DNA from: Lactarius indigo
Taxonomy: Eukaryota > Basidiomycota > Agaricomycetes > Russulales > Russulaceae
DNA: 64,000 nt
Assembly: GCA_025766275.1 (NCBI GenBank)
Contig: JAFKAC010000021.1
Coordinates: 186,001 to 250,000, forward strand
Direction of reading: 5' to 3'
Shown: in pieces, positions 46,364-58,900 of the stretch
How the letters are laid out: each line of letters opens with the position of its first letter
How positions within the stretch are numbered: the first letter of the stretch is position 1
The notes under the pieces: generated by a model
Databases searched by the model: none
The model's input: only the letters and a program-made list of their open reading frames with translations
What the model was told of the DNA's origin: nothing
Translations under genes and position numbers: made by a program

Positions 46364-49300
46364 ATGACAACAAGTTGGGGCTCAACAGCCCGCCTTCTCG
46401 CGCTTGGCATCGTCTTTCACCTGGTCTACATAGGAACAGTTTTCGATTGCTATTTCACGAGTCCAGTTGTCCATGGCATGCGCCAGCACAGGATGTCGCA
46501 AGCGCAGGCTAAACGTCTCGTGCTCATAGTAGGTGCGAATCTTGTCACCGCTTGCTTTTGGAACGAAGTTGAAAACCGCCCCTCGTGCCCTGTCAGGCGA
46601 TGGACTGCGCGCAGACTTCGTCCTCAGCGCAAACGCTTCCCAGATCGTGCCCGGCGCTCCGGAGCGCGTCGCGCCCTATCTTAGGGACATTGTAGAGAGC
46701 AGGGGCGCGTATGGTATCTCGCATACACGCGTCCCAACGGAAAGCAGACCTGGACACGTCGCTATCATCGGTACGCGTGCTCAGTTCAACTCGAGCCATG
46801 CGCACGCTAATTCGTAACAGGCGGGATGTACGAAGACGTCTCTGCTGTGACCAAAGTGGGCCTCGACTTTTCCCGCTGCATATATGCACTTACCGTATTG
46901 TGAAACCAGGGATGGAAGACAAATCCGGTACGCTGACAGTCCACGCTGCCAGGTCTCGCTGCCAGACACGGGAACTTCCAGGTCGACTTTGATTCCGTGT
47001 TCAATCAATCTAGCCATACGTTTTCTTTTGGGTCGCCCGATATACTTCCCATGTTTGTTCAGGGAGCTACGCCGGGGAGGGTCGAGGGATGGTCATATCA
47101 TGAGGATCAAGAGGACTTCACGAAAGGCACGTTGAGCATAACTACTGGGCATTATTCGGCGTATTGGATGCTGGCTGAAAATATTACTAGATGCTACGGC
47201 ACTTGATATCTGGGTTATTGACCAACTCAAGTCGTTGTTTCGTAATGCTACCACGAATGAGACACTGGATGCTCAGCTCCGCGCGCCTCAAGTGGTCTTC
47301 TTCCTCCATCTTTTGGGCCTGGACGTCACAGGACACTCTTATCGACCCCACTCGAAGGTATTGTGCGTTCTCCCAGCCTGGCGTGTCTATTATCCCTCTC
47401 ACACCAAAATAGGAATACATGAATAATATCCGCGTTGTCGACGATATCGTTCGCGAAACGGAGCAACTCATTTCTGGATTCTATAGAGACCAAGAGACAA
47501 GCTATATATTTACGGCCGACCATGGAATGTCCAAGATTGGGAACCACGGAGACGGCGGTAATTTTTCTCGCCCTCCAGAAACACGCCTCGCTCATGTACT
47601 CTTCTTCAGATCCCGACAACACTCGCACCCCACTTATTGCTTGGGGTGCTGGCATTCGTAAACCCATCCGTGACCTGGCCCGAGTAGCAGACGACTATTC
47701 CACACCGTGGAAGCTGTCCCATATCGTACGGCGTGATGTCGAGCAGGCGGATATCGCCTCATTGATGTCAGCTTTGTTGGGCACGTTTTGGCCAGTCAAC
47801 GGGGTCGGTATCCTTCCCGATGTCGATCCGACCAAAGACGGATACCTCGATATGCATGGCGGAGCAAGGGAGGTCGCAGAGGCTAGTGTTGTGAATGCGA
47901 AGGTATATGCTCAAGTCTGATTGTGTACACGACCTAACCCCGAAGCCAGGTCGTGTTAGAACATTATCGCGTCAAACATGGTGAGGGCGCCTCTCGTACA
48001 ACCGTACCTTAGATACTTATCATGACGCAGAGCTAAAGAAGGCACACGCAATCTGGTACAAGCCATATGAGTTCCTTGATCACCCGTCATCCGTCTCGGA
48101 GTACCCAGGGTCTCAGCGTCTATCCTCGATCGAGAGCCTCGTCGCATCTGGTCGCTTCCAGGAGGCCCGGCACCACTCACACGAACTAATCAAGGCAACG
48201 CTTAGTGGCATCCGCTACCTTGAGACATACGACCGCACTCTGATTCGCACTATCGTTACCCTCGCCTACACTGGTTGGATTGCTTTCACGGCAGCATATA
48301 TTCTGGTGCCTCGACCACCATTGGTTAGCTCATTTTGGATACCACTATTCTTCAATGTCACGACTGTCGCATTTTGTGGATTCTTCGCTATCCAGCGACT
48401 GCCGTGGACGCTGCACATCTACATTCTATTTCCCTCTTATTTTTGGCAAAACGTGGTAAGGAGAGTATCTGGGGTGCCATCAGTCATCCGCAGTCACAAG
48501 TTGGACACGAGATGGATTGCGAACACGGTACTTGGGCTTTTTTTAGCCGTGGCTGCGTTACAGAGTATGGTTGTACGTCGCCTTACACATTCTTATTATT
48601 GTGCGAGAGTCTCTGACAAAACCTGAAGTTTGGGTACAATAACCGAGCAATTTGGAGCGTCGGCTTCGTCACTATTGGGTTCGGGTGGCCCCTGACATCC
48701 TGGCCAGAGGGCAGAAGGAAGCTCTTTGGACTGTGGGCAGCTTCGTGTCTTCTCACTGCAGTATTCCCACTGCTTCGCGTGGACCCTTCTGAGAGCCTTA
48801 GTACTATGTAAGAATGCATAGACGCTTGTACTGCCTTTGCTGATGCCAAAGTTACAGATTGGTCGGCGGGGTGTGTATGCTATCCGCTGGAGAGCTGGCC
48901 GTGCGCAAGATTTCGGAGATGGAATCTACCGTTTCTCAGCGTATACCACGTTTCAACTTCAGAACCACCGCTCGGATTCAGGTAGTCTGGACCCGCTTGT
49001 TCTTCTCTACTGGCGTGCTTACGTCCCCGCCGCGTTTCAGCTGCTACTTACCGCGCTCAGTATGGTGGTCACTGCGTCTTCTGTGCGGAGCCTCCAAGCC
49101 AAGAATGGACTCCCGCGCCTAAATCAAGCAGCTGGGTGGATCATCTTTCGTGAGTTCGACTCGATTCAGATGCAGGCTTCTTCGATGTGATTGACCTCTG
49201 CCCAGTGCTCTCCGCGCTACTCCCATTTTTCATGAGGGCTCCAAGGACAGCGGATGGGCGCCTGCTCACCTACTTTCTCTCATTCTGCCCGTGCTTTGTC

Positions 49301-50292
49301 CTCCTGTCCATCCGCGCAGAGGGTCTTTTCTACCTGTCGTATTGCACGACTTTGTTTCTCTGGACGCGCGTCGAGGAGATTGTGCGCCCAGAGGCACTGA
49401 AACCCCACACGCAGGCCAATGGTGGCGAGCATGAATTAAGATGGAACCCGCAGCGTCTCAGTCTCGATGATGTCAGAACTGCGTTGTTCTTTTTGTTCTT
49501 CGTTCAGGTGGGCTTTTTCGGTACTGGAAAGTGAGTACCAACATATTTCTGATTCGAGACGAGACGTTGACCACGAGGTTAGTGTCGCTTCTATGTCGTA
49601 GGTCCAGGTCTCTTGGCCTCTGCACGCCTACGCTTATACCGGTTAATTTAGGTCGTTCTACTTAGAACCTGTGTATCGGCTGATTCCAATCTTTAGCCCA
49701 TTCTTAACGGCAACCCTTCTCGTGAGCCTTGTCGTCCGTCGAGGTGTTCCCCTTCATCCGCTTAACGTGAATTCCAGCTTTTCAAGGTTTTCGCTCCCTT
49801 CGTCTTCCTCTCGGCTGCCTTTGCCACCTTAAACGCGCGCTTAGGAATGCCACCTTTTGCGCTCTTCCTGGTTGCGCTCAGCCTCACTGATGGTACGCCG
49901 ACCGTCTCTGCCAGTGGGAGACGCTGACCTTTTGCATGTAGTGATGACAATGACGTTTTTTTTCAACGTCACAGACACAGGTGAGAACTGGGCCCTCTTT
50001 GTCCAAATTTCAATTACATAATATAATAAATTTTTTACGCGCAGGTTCATGGCTACAAATCGGCCAGTCGATATCCCACTTTTGCATCACCTCTCTGCTT
50101 CTCGTGTTTTCTGCTGGCATAACATCCTTCGGGGAGACCTTGATGAGAGGTACGGTTTTGAGGCTCCCGAAAGACGACCGACAGGAACCGCACCCCCGGG
50201 TGGACAACCTCACGTCCATGCATAGTGGACACACTCTTTCGAGCCCATCGTTTACAAACAACGGCATTACAAAACGCAACGCGGCATCATAA
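46364..50292 (+). CDS. MCD4: GPI ethanolamine phosphate transferase 1 (PIG-N/MCD4)
   Basis: This ER enzyme adds ethanolamine phosphate to the first mannose of the GPI anchor precursor. It starts [20 protein letters not shown] (membrane segment). The lumenal catalytic domain of the alkaline-phosphatase fold follows: LIVGDGLRAD across intron 1, [98 protein letters not shown] (metal-binding DHG), and [11 protein letters not shown] multi-helix membrane domain with [77 protein letters not shown] and [20 protein letters not shown] follows. About 15 short introns all preserve frame, with no frame break. One intron, starting after 47123, appears to use a GC donor. The stop is at 50290-50292; the last 30 codons are not conserved-looking. 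Confidence 0.92.
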
Positions 50293-51780
50293 TACGCGGC
50301 ATGCTACCATAGGTGCCACTGGAACGACCGATGCGGATTGCGTGCGTTATCATTTCAGTGTCATAGGTCTTAATACCATAGACTACAGTAGCTGAAAATT
50401 GCCTCATTGGTCGGTGATTATTTCGATTCGTTTAAGTTTGCGAGTGGAGAAAGAATGTTTACTTCCAAGACAATGCAACCGCCGTCTCTGGCCATAGTTA
50501 GCGTGCGTGAGTCCACGAGATGCGAGCAGATCCCAAGCCCGAGAGCAACGAGAAAGGGAGCCGAAGGGGGAAAAACCAAGGCAACGATTACGATGATCCC
50601 ACGCATTGAGGTGCAGGCGCGCCTGGTTAGGCGCCATAATGGCTGGATCCGAGACTACCGAGTCCGAGGGTCCGAGTACTTCAGAGGTGGCACATGAACG
50701 TCGGTCGCTCTACAGTATTCCAGGAATAGACAATTATTGTATCCCGATGGGGAAATACAAGTCGTTTGGTGCGCGAACAACCAATAGCTATGAATAGCCG
50801 CGGGGTCAAGCGGAATGCGGTGCGCGAGCGAGGGGCTCGGTGAACGAGATTTCGGAACAATAAGAACAAGAATAAGAGAATAGAACGAGGGGGCGTTTAC
50901 GGTAACTCGAAGCTTGGAGCTTAAATGGCTAATGAATGGAGAAGCTGAGATAGTAGCGGCCGTGAAGACCAAGGCCTGGGTGGAGAACACAAGGACAAGT
51001 CGAGAAGAGGCGCAAAGGAATGTTGTTGTTGTTGGGTGGACAGACAAAAGGTCCTAATGCGTCACGATGTGGTAACCCGCCAGGGCGTTCACAATATGAC
51101 TCGGATGCGTGTCGCGGCGATACGACGCATCGGAATGAGCGACGCGAGCACCCGAGTCGAGCTCGTGACGGTCCAACCGCCCAACAGTTGTGTTGTGAGT
51201 CTAATGCTAAAAGCGCCGAACTCCAGTGAGCGCGTACAACCTACGACTCCTAGTCAACGACTAGTACTTCCCCGTAGAAGACCGCAGTGAGACCGCCTGG
51301 CAGACCGCCTGCGTCCGCGTCAAAAGACTTGAATAGAGTCACGGTAACTTAGAGATTCCCAGAGAAAGACTTGTCATGGTCGCGTTATAGTTCTTCGCCT
51401 CCTTTTTTTCACGTCGCAACGCACATAACAATCTATTGTTATATTATTGGTCGAGTGTCATATTCCTCATACAGAAGTAACCCCTTCGCTTCGCACCCAA
51501 AAATAAACATCTAGGGCAACCACTGGCTAGAACTAGAAGGAAGGAAAGATAACGGTATATCTGCGTGCGCGGCAGAACAAAAATAATAGCAACTGTGTTT
51601 GGCACGCGGTGACCAAGCACGCACGCGGCGATCTAAGGGTATAGAGATAAAGAGCGACAATACAACATCTCGTCAGTGAAGGAAAAACTCGGAGACCAGG
51701 TTAAGCTATCGGATAACAGTACGATAAACAATTACGCGTGAACCACAGAAGGGGTATCGGGAAGTAACGACGGACAGCAA
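50293..51780. other. intergenic, nothing convincing
   Basis: No spliced gene could be built. A minus-strand frame at 50418-50606 begins with an ATG and a hydrophobic, signal-like stretch but lacks any other support. The remainder is short overlapping frames. Confidence 0.4.
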
Positions 51781-52718
51781 CTAGTTTGTAGATTTACTGT
51801 TCTTTGAGTCCTTGCCCTTCGCAGAGTTGGACGGGTCATCGGACTTGGACTTGTCACCAGACTTGGCGTCATTGCTCTTGTTCTTGTCATCTGTTGCAGC
51901 GGCAGCCTGATTTTTGGCTGGCTGGCCATCGTTGGTCACGCTGAACTGTGGAGGAGGGTGAGCCGAATCAGGTCAACTGCAGTTTTTGGAAGACAACTCA
52001 CGTAGGTCATGTCGTCGGGATGGCCATGCTGTGCCTGTGGCATAAGTACGGGCGTGTGGTTCGCTGAGGTGTTAATAGAAGCGAGCCTGTAAGTGCCTTC
52101 TGGGAGACCCTTATCCACGGCGACCGCAATGATGCCGTCTGCATCTGCAGGATCATTCGCGCCTTTAAAGAATGTGAAGGTGTTAGGATCCAAAGGATCG
52201 GTTGACGCGAACGAATCGATTTTCTGAATGACATAGTGCGTGTGACCGATGATGTTGCCCGCCTTGTTCAACTGCTGCGGCGCGGAATAGTAATTCGATT
52301 CTGCATTCACGAAATTTCCCGACTCTAGGTTTTGGATTTTCATCTTGATGGTGAAATTCGTGTTTGCCTTGATGGTGGCAAAGTTTGTCGGGAATGTAAA
52401 CTTGGACGAGGGCAAGTTTTGGGTGCTAGGAATCACCCCCATGGGAGCTGTGTTACACGACCCGGTCTTGATCTGTTTACCATTCGTGAGGGGTTTGTCC
52501 ACAGTAAGGCAGAAGTTGATGAAGTTGTTGCTCGAGGTTAGCGAAGCAACCTGGCCCGGTGGAGCGCCTTGCTGGCCGTCATTTTCGAACCCTTTAGAAA
52601 TCACCTTAGGGTCCAGTGCTTGAAATAGAGTGAGTTGGGTTTGCAAGAAATGCTGCCAAGACACTCACTAAGGGACGTCTGAGCGTCGTTGTTGCCGTTG
52701 TTGCCGTTGTTGTTGCCG

Positions 52719-52756
<38 letters not shown>

Positions 52757-53024
52757 GCCGGCTTTGCCTTGGGTGCGATGAGCACAATAAAGTATTTCTA
52801 ACGAAAGACCAACGAACCATCCTTTGATCCGTTAGCCAGACTGTTTGAACCCTTTTTGGATGTTCCGTCCTAATAAAATGAAAATTAGATATGATCGCGC
52901 TGGTCAGAGGTGCTGACAAACGCACGGGACACTTGTCGTTAACTTGAGGACTAGGAAGGCCACGGGCGATAGAGGACGAGAGGACCAAACCGAGGAAAAA
53001 GACAAGAAAAACTTTGGAAAGCAT
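51781..53024 (-). CDS. secreted Asn/Gly-rich protein of an Agaricomycete extracellular family
   Basis: The start MLSKVFLVFFLGLVLSSSIARG is a clear signal peptide. Three short introns join KCP to DGTSKKGSNSLANGSKD, then GKAG followed by a long Asn/Gly tract encoded by a GTT/GCC microsatellite (plus strand 52680-52757), then SL to LDPKVISKGFENDGQ. The core contains GQVASLTSSNNFINFCLTVD, QIKTGSCNTAPMGVIPSTQN, SSKFTFPTNFATI, SNYYSAPQQLNKAGNIIGH, THYVIQKIDSF and LPEGTYRLASIN. This core is widespread in mushroom genomes, where it is often mislabelled as ribosomal protein S17. After a final intron the C-terminus is Lys/Asp/Ser-rich (KNKSNDAKSGDKSKSDD) and ends KNSKSTN at 51781. No catalytic motif is evident; the protein is probably extracellular. 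The gene is intact. Confidence 0.85.
52718..52756 (+). repeat. (GTT)13 microsatellite encoding poly-Asn on the minus strand
   Basis: This is a perfect run of 13 GTT units inside an exon of the secreted protein gene, continued on the left by GTTGCC variants. In the minus-strand reading frame it encodes Asn with interspersed Gly. Length variation between strains would change the protein without a frameshift. Confidence 0.9.
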
Positions 53025-55900
53025 TGTTCGCCTGGTGTCAAATCAAGTGAATGGTAGAAGAAATGATAATCAGAAGGTCGAGAAAAGGCAAGACGACGCC
53101 AGGCCGGGAGCTCTAGATGAGCAAAAAAAAATGAGAGTACGCGAGGCGAAAGGAAGAGGGGAGGAATAATACTATCTTGACATTCTTCAAACGTTGAGAT
53201 GGTCGGATTATATCTGCTCGAGGTGGTCATTGTTCGGCATCCTCTTCATCCCCGTATAGACTCGACGACCTCGACGACGACTTCGTTGCCTTCTTTACTT
53301 TTGTTCCTCGGCCGCGGAAGCAGTCCTCACGTAAGAAGTAACGCCACGTAGTTGCGTCATGACCGCTGCTTTAACCACAGTGCGGTGCAGCGCAAAGAGA
53401 ATGTCTACGGCCCAACACTTGACAACAAAGAGTGGTTGGGCGTTGACTTATTCAAAAGTCAGTAGACCGTCCGGGTAGCATTGCAAGTGGGCTGCACTAT
53501 ACGTGCGACTCGATGCCGCAATGTCATCTCCAGATTGTAGGTTACCTCAATTGGTCGACCGGAATGTGAGCGTGTGAACGGCTGAAGTGTCTCAATTCGA
53601 CTTGCTGATTATAAATGCTTTGGCAACGCGAACCGGCGACAATTGGAAGGGGGTATCCCTCCCCGGCCTTTTGTGTGGTATACTCAGCTTCGATGAAGCC
53701 CAACTTGCCTCGAGAGTATGTCCTATTCTGAGAACTCTGAAGAGTTAACTATTGTGGGTAATGCACAATTAGGATTATGACTTACGTTGGAACGTATCTG
53801 GGGCCGGGTGCGCCTTGAGGTGCGCAGATCTACTCTTCGGGCAACTGAATTGGGCACGCTGACAATTTTTAGAATATACCCCGCAACATGTACTATATCT
53901 GTGACAAAGACGCGATGTTACTGTACAGCGACAAAGCCAACATCCGGTACCGTATTGTAAGCCCGTTGCAACACAAACATGATACACCCGGGCCGTAGCC
54001 GAACGCGACGATCCACTTTTGGGCCAATTGTTCAAGTTCCTACTACCTAGTTCCCATTTCCGCACTGGACCGTGCTTTCCTGTACGCAGGGCGACCTTAC
54101 CGATCATCGTAATCTACTGGCCCCTTCCACAAGCCCGTTTGCCTGGGCCTCTCCACCTATGCAGTTTCCTTGACTCTGTTGGATTCCGCAACAAGTAGCT
54201 TGGACTCCGACGGTCCCGGTCACCTTCCCGCTTAGCAGGCGTATCGAGGACCGGGGTCGATGGTAACCAACCTTCTTGCGAGGTCGAGTTGGGGCCGGGA
54301 TTCACAGGTACAGTAACTTAGAGTTCATGCGTCTAACGATAGCACCTGAGTTCTATTAATTCATGAACCCAAGAAAGCACTGTGGTATAGAGGCCATAAG
54401 GGGTCGAACATGGCTCCCGCCATCATTTATTTACTATTGCTAGACTTGACAGTGAAGTGACAGTACGGTGAATACTGTAGCGTAGGAACTAAATCATTCA
54501 CGTTTAGACCCAACTTGGACGAATTGTGGTTAAAGCTGCGCAGACCATATGATGCTTCGCGACCTAATCTAACTATCGTGCATCAGCTTGTGACTATCTC
54601 TCCCTCATTATAGTCTCTGTAAATTCACGTATTCATGATTTTCAAGAAGTGGCAGATAGTAACGTAGACAGTTTGGATGACAGGATCGAAGAATGACGGA
54701 AAAGGAGGAGTGGGTGCGTATCAAAACCCACGCAAGGGAGAAATCGCCCCGGAAACAGAGAAAAGATCAGTGGTCGGTTCACCCAGGGTTCAAGGTGGTT
54801 CGAAAGAATTGCCAAATAGTCAAGTTCCCGTGGTAAGTGCCCCTCAAACTCGGGTGGGGAGTAATCACGGCTTGCAAACCAAAGAAGTTGATGCCTGGCC
54901 TCCTCCGCACACGGGGCCTGAGGCGATGTGCTCGATAGTGATAAGTAGTTCACCGTATGGGCAACGACGCAAGTTCCAGTCATCCGGATCGGGGGAGATG
55001 AAGTAGAATAAGTGCCCATGAAGGTGTGCCCAGTGATCATGACAACGAGACTGAGGCTGATTTACGTGCGAAGTGTGAACCAAGCGAACTCAATCTTACG
55101 ATAGTAGTTTGATGGTGGGAAATCCTGGAGTTGTTCAGTTTGAGCGGCATGGGAGGCATGTGGGCGGTCGGTCGTCGCTATTCTGCTATCGTACGCTCTA
55201 GGTATGGATGGTATCCGCAGCTGGTGGCCAGTCCCGTGACGGGCGCTGGGCGCTGAGCGGCGATGTGGTAACCGCTGGGTGCTTCACATGGTTGGAGCAG
55301 GGTCGGGAGAGCGAAGCCCCCTACGTAACTTACTGAGGATCATCAATCACCTTTGGGCTGCCAGCGTGCAGTGTCGCCCTGGGTGCCAGTGGCGGAGCAG
55401 TCCTGGGATACGGTAAACCGAGAAGTGGCCGGTGGCGTACTCGCGCTTCAAACTCTGTCATGGTCTATTTGACTCGGGCCGCTTCCATTGGCAGTGCATC
55501 AATCACTGGCTACTGCAGTACTACTGTACTGCTTGCTACTGAAGCAGCAACACTGATGTCATTGGCGTGAATGATCTCGGGGTTCTCATATTAGACCCTC
55601 GGAGGTTAGAAACCCCACTGCGCCATGCGGGTCGCCCGCGTGTGTAGTCACACAACGCCACCCATTACTACGCCGTCCCAGCTGGTAAAATTTATCGAGC
55701 CTAGATCCTATACTGGATGTGGCTCGTGGTTATTTCCCTACATGCCGTCTTGAATACATCAAGCCACTAATTATCAAAATCTTATCGTACAGTGTGGTGA
55801 AATTTGGATATCGGATCTACTACGCACAGTATGTATTGACTGTACAACGCGCATCAAATATACACCGATGCTTCGCATGAGAGAATACTCCACGGAAACG
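53025..55900. other. gene-poor region, part 1
   Basis: I could not build any spliced gene or recognise a protein family. Longest frames are about 130 codons and unsupported. The first 300 bp probably hold the promoter of the secreted protein gene. Confidence 0.45.
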
Positions 55901-55922
55901 TCTGCCCGAGCTTGCCGATTTA

Positions 55923-55954
55923 ACAGCGTCGTAAAAACGTATTTGCGACGCTGT
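55923..55954. repeat. perfect 9-bp inverted repeat with 14-base loop
   Basis: ACAGCGTCG (55923-55931) is followed after TAAAAACGTATTTG by its exact reverse complement CGACGCTGT (55946-55954). It could form a hairpin or be a palindromic binding site. No gene lies next to it, and a role as terminator is unlikely in this nuclear context. Confidence 0.6.
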
Positions 55955-58900
55955 GGATACGCCTGTAGTCACAAAGAGGTCCATGGGGCTGATGCATCCC
56001 TTTATGTTACCATCAACTGTGCGCGTCAGTTACAGTACGTCGCGTAACTTGAACCGGGAAAACAGGTGCCCGTGGTTGGCTTTCGCACTGGTATCGCCGA
56101 GAGTCGCATTACACAGCGTTATCGTTTCTATTGAGGGCGCTGCCGATCATCTAAGATTTTCGCTAAACTTTTACTACTCTAGTAGTAAATGTAGTGACAG
56201 CGCGCCACTGGCAGCCCCTTGATCACCCATGTGAACCCCATGGCTGCGCCGGCAGATAATCTGGCCACCTGCAAGTGGGTCAAGTGGTTCTGGACCACAT
56301 TGATGGGGGATGTAGTGCCTGCCAGTGCCCGTTGTGAACTTGTGACATCAATATATTAGTGCCATCACTCGTTACAGCAGCGTGCAAGAGAGATTGACTG
56401 TTGGTAGTCATATCAAGAAACGGAGATAATATTCTTTGCATACGCAAGGGCTATATTGTACGTTATTTTCGGCCATAGGACAACTTCAAGTCGAGCCCCT
56501 TATCTCAGTATGGCCAAAAGTCCGTGAAACGAGTCTTTGCCTGAGTCAGCACCCCCTTACCCGGGCCGTTTCTTGAGACCATGACTTGGCCTTGCTTAGG
56601 TCGCTGGTCTCAGCTCACATCGAACCGGCATACCCCAGTGTCACCCATTCCAGTTGTGGACACACCAATGGACCCATTTCCAGCAAGTACTTCAAGCTAC
56701 CGAGCTTGTGCCGATCGCACTACATTTGGCCTGCGCTTCCAGTCCTGGTGTACCTTGCGGCGTACAATATCGTGCCATCAGCTCGTCAACTGATCACTGG
56801 AACCAATAATCTCCTCTGACGTGATCCCGTACACGAGCAACGGAAATCCCGAAGGACAATTCCGACAGAGTCCTCTGTAAGCATGGCACGCCATGACATC
56901 TTCCGTGTGCTGCGGTCATTCCATGACTGCGTCTCAAAGGGTTTGCCGCGATCGGCACGCCTCCGCGACTCGGCGTAGGTCCACTTCCTCTCTCCGGGTG
57001 CCCTGGATTAGCAGTCGGTGCTCCCTCCATCAGTTCGCCGAATTTACTCTGGAGGTCCACGCGTGCCGGACATCGGCATGACAAGCATATGGCACCACAT
57101 TACGAAGAGTGGAGCTCTCTAGTGCCGCTACACCTGGTGCTGTGTTTCTACCTCGCCTGGAGTTGAAGTTCTCAGAGGGGTGCCGACCAACCTCCGAACG
57201 CTGGACGCTAGCACTTGAGCACAGGCCGTGACTGTATCGCTCGGAGGTAAAGGGGATTGGGGGGTTTCCCTGTTATACCGTCAGTGGATGTCAATCGGGG
57301 AAGATATCTTCACACGTCAATAAGTGGGTACTAACTTTGTGGAGCTAATCTATATTGTTTCCATGTTGAGCAAGTCTTTGGCATGACTGGAAGCATTCTT
57401 GGCTTGCTCTATGGTGAGTAAGCGCCCAGAAGTCGCTCGATATGGACATTACCATCACTGGCCTTTACTTGGATGAATGCGGCAACACAGACTAGTCGGT
57501 CCTCTGGCCCGTACTTGATTGTACACCTCCACTGCAGTAACGCTCAGTCTCCGACTGGGAACATTCTTGTTCACTGGAGACGTAGAACATGACGTTGTCT
57601 GTGAACAAATTTCGAGGTACCTGTCAACCTCGGCTTCTGATGCTTATATGGTCCAAATTAACAAGTACCTCATCTGGCCAACTGTCGCACATTCGATTAG
57701 CAACATCTTTTATTGAGATACATTACACCGCCGTTCTTGGAAGATTACGAAAAGGCAATCAGTCGTCCGTTAGGCTCTAACCACACATCTTCCTTACCTC
57801 TGCGGCGGTTGTGGTAAATATGCATGAATTCTTTAATCCGCAGAACCTCGCTGACGGTATGGGAAAAAATACGCGGATTTCTGTCATCTAGGTGTCATAC
57901 AAACAAACAGCAAGAAGCTGAGTTGCAGCGAAGGTGCTAAGAAAGATATGGCAACGTCTGCCCGGGTATACGCAACAGATCTGACGAGTATGTACGTCGT
58001 TTTCGCTCCTCTATCGCGCCCAGCATTACTTATCGGGTCAGGTTCGTTTCTGTGCGTCGATCATATCACGTTGGTGTATTACGCACCATTCTAATCTCCG
58101 GAATCTGAGAGTGAGTGGAAGCGATCCCTCCGGCATCTTTTTTCTTGATTTCAGAATGATCATTGAATTTACACAACAGTCCATCACTTTTCTGGAATCG
58201 CTTCCAGTGCGAGAGAAATCAGGAGCACAGTTATCAAGTCAACTGAATTAGCACAGCTTCCACAAAGCCTTTGCAAATTTACTTCGAGCGAAATCATTGT
58301 TACACCATAACTCGGTTCGCCGCCAATAGGCCGAAGCTCAAAGCCGACATCGAACACAGCATGAGTACTGTACAGGATCACCGCCGTGACTGTCCAATTC
58401 TTACGGCCGCTGGCTAGCAACATTACCCTGGAAATCGGGGGAGACGGTCTGACGGGTAAGCGGCGGTTTAACTGCGCCGCCTATCACCAGGGTGGCACCA
58501 CACCAGTACGTGGTCTCATAACGAGAACTACAATATACACTACGACCTACGGAAGAAACCGCTCAGGACTGTGACAGCTAAAATTTTCTTTACTGCTTTC
58601 GACGCAATTCGCCCTGCGAGGTAGAAATGCAATAATCCCTGGCGAAAAGGCAGCTAACCAAAACATCGCCGTGCCGAATCATGTGGATTAGCATCAGCGT
58701 GCCACTTCTATCGCAGAACCTGATGTGTAAGACATTGATTAGCGATGGACAAGTCCTGCCCGACCTCGGGCCTGACCACGAGGGGAGCACCCACCGCGCG
58801 TTCACGTGTTACTAATGGTATGTTTTTCTGTTTTGCTTTTATGGTAAAGAGACGTGCGTTGAGTACCAATTCTAGATTTGACGAGGGGTACTTGATATGG

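Noticed and set aside
50418..50606. Small secreted protein on the minus strand (MRGIIVIVALV start)
   Set aside because: Only a hydrophobic start supports it. There is no cleavage context, cysteine pattern or splice evidence, and another frame is open over the same bases.
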